A stretch of DNA of 64,000 nucleotides, from assembly GCA_014529385.2 (NCBI GenBank), contig CM043942.1, forward strand, positions 31,543,469-31,607,468, given 5' to 3'. Shown here piece by piece: positions 50,862 through 60,139 of the stretch (position 1 is the first letter of the stretch; every line of letters starts with the position of its first letter). The notes under the pieces were generated by a model. The model saw only the letters and a list, made by a program, of their open reading frames with translations, searched no databases and was not told the origin of the DNA. This DNA comes from Adiantum capillus-veneris (lineage: Eukaryota > Streptophyta > Polypodiopsida > Polypodiales > Pteridaceae). Position numbers and translations under genes: made by a program.

Positions 50862-51748
50862 CTCAGTAATCTCTCGCTTACGCCTGCAAAGGAAACATAT
50901 TACCAATCTTTAGTGGACACCGACTTCATCCAAAACCAATCTTTAGTAGACACAGACTTCTGCCAATGACCATCTTTACAAGATTCCCAAGATTTATTTG
51001 GATGTGTTTTAGTGGTATTAGCGGAGGGACATGCAAATTTCACATTTCGGTTGCGATCAGTTGATATGGTGGACACTTTACATGTGGTGCATATGCCCTA
51101 TCTAGTATCACCTATCTTTTTGATTTACTTATCCTTTTTTTCTAGTGCCTTTGTTTAGTGGGGCTTTGTTATGGCCAAGTCTTTGCATGTCTGGATTCAT
51201 GACATAGACTCATGTTGATGTATGTGGTGTGTATTGTGTGTTGTGTTGGGAGTGTTGATTGATACATAGTTTTATACTCACTATACTTGAGCTTTCCTTT
51301 TCGGGTGAATCTGGGCTTTTTCTATATTCATTTTGGTTTATGTATTCATTTGTAAAAAAGAATAAACCTCAGAGACATATATAAGTGAAACTTTGAGAAA
51401 TAAGTTATTATAATCTTCAAAAGTTCTCCATGTATTTTATCAGCAGGGTTCTTATGTATTAAAATTTAATCTTCTTTTGCAAAGTTTGGCTGAGTATGAT
51501 AAGTTTTTTCTGCAGAACCATTTACAGGAAGTAAGTATGATTGAAAGAAAATTCTAACATGTAGAGAGCCACGTAGCATAGGCAGGAAGCTGAGCAACGA
51601 TGTGTAACGGCAGAAAGTAAAGAGTTAATTACCTTGGATATGATGATTTTTATGCTAACCAGAGCATTTCTGAGAACTTCTTTTGTTATCAAACCATTGA
51701 ATCTGAATTTACACTAGAAACTTCTCTTATTTTTCAGTGTTATTGCAG
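50862..51748. other. NIT4 intron 1, last part
   Basis: The start (about 50,862-50,990) parallels gypsy internal sequence beside the LTR remnant. The remainder is T-rich intron DNA leading to a polypyrimidine stretch and the acceptor TTATTGCAG. Confidence 0.5.
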
Positions 51749-51928
51749 ACAAAGCAGAAAGGCTTACTGCAGAAGCGGCAGCTCTCGGGTCTCAGCTAGT
51801 TGTATTTCCAGAGGCTTTCATTGGTGGATATCCAAGAGGAGCTACATTTGGTGCAGTGATTGGAAATCGGTCTTTGAAAGGTCGTGAGGACTTCAGAAGA
51901 TACCATGCGTCAGCGATTGATGTGCCAG
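51749..51928 (+). CDS. NIT4: Nitrilase 4-like, exon 2
   Basis: Encodes [20 protein letters not shown], then [15 protein letters not shown] and [16 protein letters not shown]. The Glu in [10 protein letters not shown] is the catalytic Glu of the Glu-Lys-Cys triad of nitrilases. The Lys and Cys would be encoded by later exons outside the window. The acceptor at 51747-51748 is preferred over the upstream TTTTTCAG/TG because only it restores the frame and the family junction TPATL/DKAERL. The donor is GTGCCAG/GTTCGA, phase 1, as in exon 1. No stop or frameshift is present, so the gene may be functional despite its transposon-filled introns. Confidence 0.9.
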
Positions 51929-52445
51929 GTTCGAATTTCAATCTTATGGATGAGTAGATGTACAACTGAGCTGCTCTATAAATCCTTCTGGTGGTAGTAT
52001 CTGTCTTAAAACTTCATTCTCAGTCGATGGCATATAATGTCATGGCTTACAGATAAAGTATACATTTTCTGATATTTTGCAAGCTTTGGAGGCAACAGCC
52101 TCTTGCAGGTTTTAAATAAATATTGTTGAAAGGATCTTCTCCTTTGGATTTCTATCAACTTTCTTTTGGCATCTAAAACTTGCTGTAGGTTTTATATATT
52201 TATTTTCTCCTTTTTCAAGATGTTTATGAATTTGTAATCAATGGCAGTATCCTCTTGTCTAGTTTACCTGTTGCAGTTTTTTGCTTCACTTTTTCCTTTT
52301 TGATTTTCATTGCTCGTGTTCCATCTTAGGATATACACCTAAGATGCATATGCATTGATAGCTCTCTCACGCAATAGCAAGTTGTTTAAAATCTATTCAA
52401 GTACTGTCACTTGTAAGATTTCATCCATTGCATCAGCTTGTTGAG
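51929..52445 (+). other. NIT4: NIT4 intron 2, first part
   Basis: T-rich DNA after the donor, with no repeat or gene recognised before the gypsy relic at 52446. No exon 3 (expected to continue with PEV-type sequence) was found by 64,000, so intron 2 is at least 12 kb, or the gene is broken. Confidence 0.55.
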
Positions 52446-54604
52446 CCATTTGAGAGCTGAAAATAAATGCTTTATATGCAAGCAGCCTGCTCACTTTGCT
52501 GCAGACTGCCCACAAAGGAAAAGGCCAGCTGATTCGGATGATAAAGAAGATAAGAAAGGAAAGAAGCCTAAGCCCACGGCAAGTTTGGTGCCAGATATGG
52601 TGGGTGAAGGCCAAGTACAGATGCCAGTGAGTTATGCAGGGCATGGGATAAAGTCAAAGATCAGACGGCACTCAACTTCTTTGATCCAAGTGCCAAAGCA
52701 CTAGAGTTAGCTATGGAACTGGCATCAGAGCAGAAGGGATGGGGTACAGGGCAGAGGCGGGGTTGGCATGTCTTGGCCACTCAGAGTGTGTTACTCCCAT
52801 CATTGGAAAACTGCGTCTGCATATTCAGTAGTATGTGGACACTAAAGAGTTCTATATCATGCTATTGGAAGGGTGTGATGCGCTACTGGGAATCCCGTGA
52901 ATGTTCAGAGTACATGGTGTGCTGGATGTCTTCGGCAAAACGATCATCCTTCAGCATAGGGGCGAAACTCATGTTTTGGATGTAAAGCTCAAAGGGGAGT
53001 CTGTCCCTATTGTATTTGCTTCGGCTATCACTTCTGTAGTTAAAAATCATCTTTCTGTGTACTTGATCTTTGCACGTGATGTTTCAGATAATTGTTAGTC
53101 AAATTTATCTGGTGTTAGATAAAGAAAGGTCAACATTTTTGCGAGAGTTTATTGATTGTTTTTCTGATTAATTACCGTCGCAATTGCCATTGGAGAGGCC
53201 TGAGGACCATGCGATAGATCTGGTGCCAGGGTGTAGCCCCATTGAACAGACCTCCCTACAGGGTTAGTGCGGCATAGCAGAAAGAGATTATGGGCCAGGT
53301 AGAGGAGCTTTTAGAGAAGGGGCTGATTGAGCCTAGTTCTTTACCTTTCTGCTCTTCAGTGCTTTTAGTGCAGAAGAAGGATGGCTCTTGGCGCATGTGT
53401 ATTGATTACCGTGCGTTGAACAAGAATACCATTAAGAACAGGTTTCGTATCCCAAGGATTGATGATATTCTTGACCGTTTAGAGGGTGTTGCAATTTTCA
53501 GCAGGATAGACCTTAAGAGTGGGTACCATCAGATTCGTGTAAGGCCAAAGGATGTGCACAAGACTACGTTTAGAACAACATTTGGTCTTTATGGGTTCTT
53601 AGTGATGCCATTTGGTCTTACAAATGCTCTTGCCACGTTCAATAGAATGATGGACCGGATTTTTCGCTCGCATGAGAAGTTTGTTGGCACATTCTTTGAC
53701 GACATGATAGTCTACTCGAAGAATGAAGAGGAGCATAGGCGTCACTTGACCATTGTGTTCGAAGAGTTGCACAGTCACAGGATACTCGTCAATCCTAAGA
53801 AAAGTGAATTCTTCTTGGAAGAGATCCACTTTCTTGGCCACATAGTGTCAAAGGATGGTGTCCGAATGGATCCCGCAAAGGTTGAAGGTATTAAGACATG
53901 GCCAGACTTAAAGATGTGCATGATGTTCAAAGCTTCTTGGGATTGTGTTCATACTATAGAAGGTTTATGAGGAATTTTGTAGAGATAGCTTCACCTCTTC
54001 ATGCTTTGCAAAAGAAAGGGGTCACTTTCAGATGGACCCAAAGAGAGATTTCAGCCTTCAGTCTCTTAAAGGAAAAGTTGACTTCAGATGCCGTGATTGT
54101 TTTACCAGACCTCAGGAAGTCATTTGTGGTCCAGTGTGACGCGTGTGGCAATAGCATCGGAGCAGTGCTAATGCAAGATGGTCGGGTAGTAGCTTATGAG
54201 AGCAAAATCCTGCAAGGGCCAAAAGAGACAATGCAAATCTATGAGAAAGAGCTATTGGCTGTGATTCATGTGCTCTCTAGATGGAAGCACTACCTATTAG
54301 GTGTTGACTTTATTGTCCAGACAGACCATCAGACCTTGCGATACTTCTTGACATAATCAAAGCTATCTGAAAAGCATATGCGATGGGCAAACATTCTTTC
54401 TATGTTCCACTTCCAGATTATGCATGTGGAAGACAAGAAGAATGTTGTGCTGATGCGTTATCAAGAAAGCTACAAATTTCAGCTGTGTCAATTCCTTATC
54501 ATCATGAGCTAGATGACATGAAGGAATAGTATGCTACTTATGAAGATTTTGCAAGGATTTTTAAACAGTTGCTAGAGGGGTAACATCATGAGCACTACCT
54601 CCTC
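52446..54604 (+). pseudogene. Element G: decayed relative of element C (gag knuckle to RNase H)
   Basis: Starts at LRAENKCFICKQPAHFAADC, aligned with the knuckle of element C, and continues with the same KRPADS-DKEDKKGKK linker. The protease is broken (FFDPSAKA). RT is at 53,290-53,970 (KKDGSWRMCIDYRALNKN, FFDDMIVYS), with a frameshift near 53,920. RNase H continues to about 54,590. Stops occur near 53,096, 53,168, 53,279, 54,355 and 54,527. There is no 5' LTR, most of gag is missing, and integrase is absent. The similarity to C is close through RT, so this is an older copy of the same lineage. Confidence 0.9.
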
Positions 54605-54794
54605 AGCAGAGACTGCTCGTGACTTTTGGTTGGAGCTGATCCATACTCTCAGGGTCAGTTCGAGAGACTTTAAGGCAGGTCCGATCGCATGCGAGAGCGC
54701 AGAGAGGCTTTCCTGCGACTCTGGCGCCCAAGGCCCTTCTTCACCATGGTCTAGGATGTGCCCTAATGGCACTATCGGCCACCTGTGTGGCTCT
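54605..54794. other. Unassigned DNA between element G and a poly-A retroposon
   Basis: No LTR or gene recognised. It may be the upstream part of the retroposon that ends at 54957. Confidence 0.4.
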
Positions 54795-54957
54795 TTCCTC
54801 CTCTCATTTTGTGATTTAGTCTCATTGTACATATTGTGTTTACTTACTAGGAGAGTCTCCCCATGCTTTTGATGTAGCCCTCTCTAGTAGAGGTGGTTTG
54901 TAGCCCTATGGATAGTTTTTATCAACTAGTGGAAGGATCTTTTTCTCAGAAAAAAAA
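54795..54957 (+). mobile_element. Poly-A retroposon 3' end (LINE or SINE), copy 1
   Basis: Shares about 150 bp with 60,690-60,843: the TCATTGTACAT, GGAGAGTCTCCC, GTAGCCCTCTCT.GTAGAGGTGG and GGAAGGATCTTTTTCTC blocks, followed by a poly-A tail. The 5' limit is uncertain. No target duplication seen for this copy. Confidence 0.6.
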
Positions 54958-55061
54958 ATTCTTGTCGAGTAGCCTATTTTTAAAGACGAGCTCCCACCCA
55001 CTTCGACCCCGTTTGATGGGGCCAAGGGGACCTAAAGCCATTAAACTAAAGCGGGACCAAT

Positions 55062-55084
55062 ACACACACACACACACACACACA
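55062..55084. repeat. (CA)n microsatellite
   Basis: About 23 bp of AC repeats. Confidence 0.93.
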
Positions 55085-55109
55085 AAGCGTAGAAGATGAT
55101 GACGAGGAA

Positions 55110-55576
55110 GCCTGTATAAATCCCCTGCAAAACGTGCTGACATGGTGACGTGGCAGCCTGTACGGAATTCCGTGTTTTACGTTGATTGTGCTGATGTGGC
55201 AGGCTGTACGGATTTTCGTAATTGCATTGGCAGCTTTTTACGCCAGCTCTTGGGGCAAGATGCTTTTGAGTTTGAAGCTTTTCGTGTAAACTTCTTTTCA
55301 TAGGCCAAGGGCCTTTAAATAGGTTCCAAGCGCTCATTCTCTGGCTTGTCTCACGTAGAGCTGCAGAGTATGGAGTACCGGCGTTGTATTGAGTTCAAGT
55401 AGTATAAAGAAATACGAAAAGAGGCGCCAACTTTTGGGACCAGTGCTCTCTGGGGGTGGAACTCCTTCACTCCTCGTCTCGTGTGTCGTGCATCTCTTTC
55501 AGTTCAATTGTTATTTGAAGTGCTTAAAGTTCAATTTGTTCTTTTCAATTGGCACGTGGTGCCTGTCCCCGTGACA
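55110..55576 (+). repeat. Gypsy LTR remnant, plus orientation
   Basis: Contains GACGTGGCAGCCTGTACGG-type U3 repeats, CCTTTAAATAGG (TATA-like, about 55,311), and GAAATACGAAAAGAGGCGCC (about 55,410), corresponding to the same blocks in element F and C LTRs. It ends about CCCCGTGACA. It may belong to element G, but neither edge is secured. Confidence 0.5.
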
Positions 55577-55780
55577 ATGTACACACCCTCTCAGTGTTGC
55601 ATCATGTGTGGTGAGTTCTCATGCCCGTTTGGTGGGCAGTACGCCTAGGAGCTTGATGATGAGGAGATCCATTGCGATGAATACGAGATCTAGTGACTGC
55701 CCGTCACGGAGAGATGGTTTGCTCGCGGTTGCAGACACGTTCATCACCTGATTCACCCTTTTCCGTTGCACCTTTGACAT
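55577..55780 (+). repeat. Probable copia 5' LTR end
   Basis: Ends CACCTTTGACA directly before a copia primer-binding site. A possible start is TGTACACACC at 55578, but no second copy allows this to be confirmed. Confidence 0.4.
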
Positions 55781-55792
55781 GGTGTTAGAGCT
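55781..55792 (+). other. Copia primer-binding site
   Basis: TGGTGTTAGAGC, close to the initiator-Met primer site TGGTATCAGAGC. Confidence 0.65.
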
Positions 55793-55974
55793 GCGGCGTG
55801 CTCTCGAATCGGAAGGTTGTGGTGCTGATTTTTCGCGACGAAAAGAGACAGTTTACTTTTTTTTCCCACGTTTTTCACTGTTTTGGGGCTGAATTTGGCT
55901 GTAGTGGGTAGATTTTCAGATTTTACCTTTTACCTCTACCTAGCCTTATCAAATGCCTAGATTCTCCCAACACC

Positions 55975-57290
55975 ATGGAGAGGAGTGATGATTCTGAAAC
56001 CAATTCAGCCCATGGTAACGAAGTAAACCATGAGGATGGATCGGCGGTAGTGAGACCACCGTCAACGAAGAATGGGGAGATTGGTCCCAGTTCTACTCCG
56101 GCGTAAGTGATCAACCAATTAATATACCTACACTCCCTACCTTTCCCTCAGATCGGCAATTGAATGGATACAACTATGCCATTTGGAAAGCCACCTTGAT
56201 GGTGGTCTTTGACTCTTACGAGCTTGGAGTTTTGGTCTCGAGCAACTTTTAGAAGCCAAAGGACCCAAGGGAGCGAAGTTATAGGAGCTTGTCAATGCTC
56301 GGATCCGGTCCTTCATTATCCTCAACAATACACCGTTGGTGATTAGCCATATAAGTTTGATGAAAGATGCGAAGTTCATTTGGGATCGGTTTTCTTCCCT
56401 TTATGATCGAGTTTCTCCAATGAAGTGGATAGCTCTCGAGGTGCAGTTGAGGACCTTGGATGTGAAGCACTCTTCCATGCAGGATCTCATAAAAAAGATG
56501 CAAGAGCTTTAGTTCAGAGGACATGGCCATTCAGCTTTTGATCCACTTGCCTCCTCGATACACCAATTTCTATTCTTCCTTGATTACCAATGGCCGGCTG
56601 AATACTATCACTTGGGACGAGCTAGTCCGAATGGTTTTGTTCCAGGAGGAGCGGTTCAAAACGGGGAAGAAATCAAGCTCCGAAGCCTTGACTGGTTCTT
56701 CCAACAACAAGAAGAAGGAGAAGGGTAGAAGAAAAGAAACAGCGCCAAAGACAAGAAAAGTGATGCCAAGCGTGACGCTTTGAAGGCGGAACGACATTGT
56801 GGTGAGAAGGGACATTATTGAAGGAAGTGTCCAAAGCGAGTTGGAGAGGCTTCGACTTCCTCGGCGGTAGTGGTTCAGTCACCAGCCTTTGTTCATTTGG
56901 AGATTCTCTCCTCGATGGACTCTTCAAGAACATCGGAGGCTACGATCACTCTTGCAGGTCGAGACTGTCATGATTGATTCTTGACAGTGGTGCCTCACGA
57001 CACATGAAACCTTTGAAGGATCTTTTGTCCGACATGCGACGACAATGTGGAACCATTTTCATCGGGGACAAATCTGAAATTCCTATTCACAGCGAGGGTT
57101 CCATGGAGCTCATCCTCCAAGGTACTTTATGCTCCAAATATGGGATTTCATCTTATGTCTATGCACGAGGTGTGTAAGCTTGGCATGGAGGTGATCTTTA
57201 CAGAGGACCTGGTATCCATTCGGGAATGGAAAACCGGCAAAGAGGTCAGAGGGGGACTCTGTAGAGAACGGACTCTATTGGCTCCATGCT
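55975..57290 (+). pseudogene. Copia gag and protease pseudogene
   Basis: Gag starts MERSDDSETNS at 55975. Around 56,155 a frame reads LNGYNYAIWKATLM, the copia gag N-terminal motif. 56,523-56,700 gives LIHLPPRYTNFYSSLITN. A CCHC-like knuckle lies near 56,795-56,835, and the protease site ILDSGASRHMKP at 56,974. Frames change at least four times and stops are common. Integrase and RT are absent: the element ends near 57,290, where hAT sequence begins. Confidence 0.82.
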
Positions 57291-59521
57291 CTTGTGTGGT
57301 CAAGCACGTGACAGGCATTGGCACGACCAATAATTGTAGAGGGTGCAAAAACGTGCCAAAAAGGTACCAAATGATATTAGGGACAAGCTGATTGAAGAGA
57401 ATTTTTCGAAAGTACCAACATCAAAATAAAATATAGGTGGAGAGCACACACAGGATTCTCTTCATGATGCTCTTATTGGGGATTTTGGTGGCTCATCTTC
57501 CGAGGTTCAAGAGGAGCAGCCCTCTGTTGGTTCTAGTAGAAAGAGGGCTCGAGTTTTGCAAGAGGAGGATGAAGGTGATATGCATGCACGTAGGCAAAGC
57601 ACCTGGCCTTCGCGTGTGAACTCTCTTTCTTGGGTGAAAGAGCGTCAAAAGGTTGCTGAGATGGAGATTGCTTACACTCTCATTGATGCGGCATCTTCTT
57701 CAATGTTTTGAGGACTGAGTAATGGAAGAGGATGGTCTAGGCTATAGTTGATGTTGGCCACACAGATTCATGGTTAGGGGTGGAGTATAGAAAGATGCGC
57801 ACTACAGTGCTTGATGAGCATAAGGCTTTGATAGATAAGGCCTTGGTCCAGATGAAGACACGTTGGGAGCAGTTTGGGTGCACCACTATATCAGATGGTT
57901 GGAGTGATGTTCATAGGCGGCACATCATTAATATTCTTGTGTCCTCTTGTCTTGGCACATAATTCTTACGCGCTGTGGATGCAAGGAAGGCCGGAGATCG
58001 CATCACAGGTGAGTTTATCTTTGGGCACATCAAGAAAGCTATTGAGGAGATTGGGCCAGAGAATGTGGTACAGGTTGTGACTGACAATGCCTCAAATTGT
58101 AGGCTTATGGGTGAAATGGTCGAGGCAGCTTACCCTCGGATTTCTTGGACTCCATGTGCTGCTCATTGTCCTGACTTGCTCATGGAGGATATAGGCAAGT
58201 TGCCTTGGGTATTGCCTATTGTTATAGATGCCACTAAGATGACCACCTTTTTCTGCAAAAAAATCAGGCTTTAGCTATCTTCAGGAGCCACAATACACTG
58301 ACATGGTGCGGCCCTCGAAGACCCGGTTTGCTTTTATGTATTTAGTGTTACAGAGACTCTTCAGATTGAGGGATCCACTTCTTCAGACAGTCATGGACCT
58401 GAAGTGGAGATTGATGCACCACTTTCAGACGGAGCCCACTAAATACATACAGCGACGGGTGCTCGATGAGTCCTTTTGGACACAGATTCAGAGTTTGACA
58501 ATGGCATTGCAGCCAGTATTTGCTTCTATGAGTCACAGACATGGAGGGCTCTGCATTGGACTTAGTCTATCATCTCTTCATGGAGATGAAGAGACACATT
58601 ATAGAGTGCAAGTCTTTGACACAAGACTAGTAAGTTACTTGTCTTTTGAATTTGATTATTCATTTCATTGCAAATCTTTTTGTTGTCATTTCAATTTGCG
58701 GCATGACCCAATTCAACTTTGTTTCATTGCTGAAATTTTCAGCCGAAATGACATCTTGGCCTTTGTAGAAAGGCGATGGACCTTTATGAGTCGTCCCATT
58801 CATGGGATGGTTGCATTGCTTCATCCTTTCTACAAGACGCTAGAGCTTTTCCATGAGAGGAGTCTCTTGAAGCTCAAGGATGATTACATCAACACGATGT
58901 ATGACATTGTCGAGCAGTTGGAGATTGATGCAGAGATGATCAGCTTCATGAACAATCTAGGACGATCCTTTTCTAGAGCTGTGTTGTTGAGGCCAGAGGC
59001 TACCAAGTTTGCTCTTACATGGTGGAAGAATTATGGAAGACAAGGTCTTCCAACGCTTACACATCTGGCTTTCCGAGTACTTTCACAGGTAATTGAAAAT
59101 CTTGAGACTTGAAGTATTCGTACTTGTTATTGCCATATTTCAAACCAAGTGTGAAATCTCAACGCTCATTGCTATAGGATTGCTCTGCTGGTGCATGCGA
59201 GTGCAACTGGAGCGCTTAGTCCTTGATACATACAAAGATACGCAATCGTCTCAACACTTCTCAACTAGAGAAGCTAGTCTATTGCCGAGCAAATATGAGG
59301 CTTGTGCGAGCCTACCACGCTTTGGGAACACTTAAGCAGGTCCACTTTTACTTTTCACATGAATGATTGAATCATGATAAGCTCGACCCTTGAGTACTTA
59401 GTAAATACTAAATAATGTTTCCTCTATTTTCAACAAGCAAACCCAACACGCGTGAGGATGGTGGCGGATCCTAGTGCTATGGACGAGGCGGAGCTGCAAA
59501 TCAGAAATGAGCAAGAGGAGA
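57290..59521 (+). pseudogene. hAT transposase pseudogene with intron structure kept
   Basis: A BED-finger end (RGCKNVPK) lies at about 57,330-57,365. The DUF659 core with ISDGWSDVHRRHIIN lies at 57,880-57,945, then VVTDNASNCRLMG and WTPCAAHC at 58,070-58,175. FAFMYLVLQRL follows at about 58,325. An intron at 58630-58742 (GTAAGT...TTTTCAG) precedes RNDILAFVERRWTFMSRPIHG. A second at 59090-59178 (CACAG/GTAATT to CTATAG/GATTGC) precedes the hATC end, which reads CSAGACECNWSALS across a further frame change. Stops near 57,710, 57,960 and 58,273 kill it. Element F's LTR abuts its end. It resembles the live transposase of element D only at domain level. Confidence 0.82.
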
Positions 59522-60060
59522 TGTAATAGACTTGGACACTCCAAGTCGAGAACCTACCCGCGACACCAACAGTTCACAATTGATTCGACACTGGCCCGTG
59601 GCGGAGTTCCATGCCTAGAGATATTGGCCCCAAAGACTGGCTCCCCTTTCGGTATTTCTTTTTGTATTATCTCTGTTCAAAGCACAAGAGTGCAGGCAGG
59701 CAGTCACTCTCAGACTCTGCGTCCAGATGCCTGAGTTGTGAGAGGCCTACCCGCATATTCAAAGGTTTTATAAGGGATGCTAAAAGCTGAAAATCAAAAG
59801 CTTCATTAAAATAAAGCAACTTTCTCACACAAGCCATTACTTGGCTAATAAAGCAATTCACACACAAGCCTTCTCTCTCTTGCTTCATTTGCGTAGAATA
59901 AAGCAGATTCAAAAGCTGCGCTGCGTAGACAAAAGCGAGCCAAAAAGCTGCCGTACGGAAATCTGCCAGCGTGATTTACGGGACTGCCGTACATGCTTGC
60001 CACGTCATGATCCAGTCCGTACGTTGCCTGTTTTTCAACAGTAGGGCGGGTGTTGTGACA
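59522..60060 (-). repeat. Element F 3' LTR (539 bp)
   Basis: Plus strand starts TGTAATAGACTTGGACAC and ends GTGTTGTGACA. Similar to 63020-63206 and to the element E LTR fragments. Contains the complement of GAAATACCGAAAGGGGAGCC near 59,640-59,660. Confidence 0.88.
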
Positions 60061-60075
60061 TACCTTCCTCTTGAA
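60061..60075 (-). other. Element F polypurine tract
   Basis: The minus strand reads TTCAAGAGGAAGGTA directly before the 3' LTR. The GAGGGCGA box upstream echoes the GAGGACGA box of element A. Confidence 0.75.
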
Positions 60076-60139
60076 AGCATTGTAATCGCCCTCGATTACG
60101 CCTGCAAAACAGACAGAGGCCATAAACTGTCTTAACAGA

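Larger units (their letters stand above)
26405..51748 (+). other. NIT4: NIT4 intron 1, about 25.3 kb, filled with nested transposons
   Basis: The donor is CTAG/GTTTTT and the acceptor is TTATTGCAG/ACAAAG. Phase 1 on both sides keeps the reading frame. About 20.9 kb of the 25.3 kb is assignable to elements B, C, D and E. A copia fragment, minisatellite, SINE-like repeat and decayed LTR add to this. Elements occur in both orientations. No other host exon is recognised inside. Confidence 0.8.

Noticed and set aside
51738-51748. Alternative acceptor TTTTTCAG/TG for NIT4 exon 2
   Set aside because: Using it breaks the reading frame with exon 1, while TTGCAG/AC restores the conserved LDKAERL.
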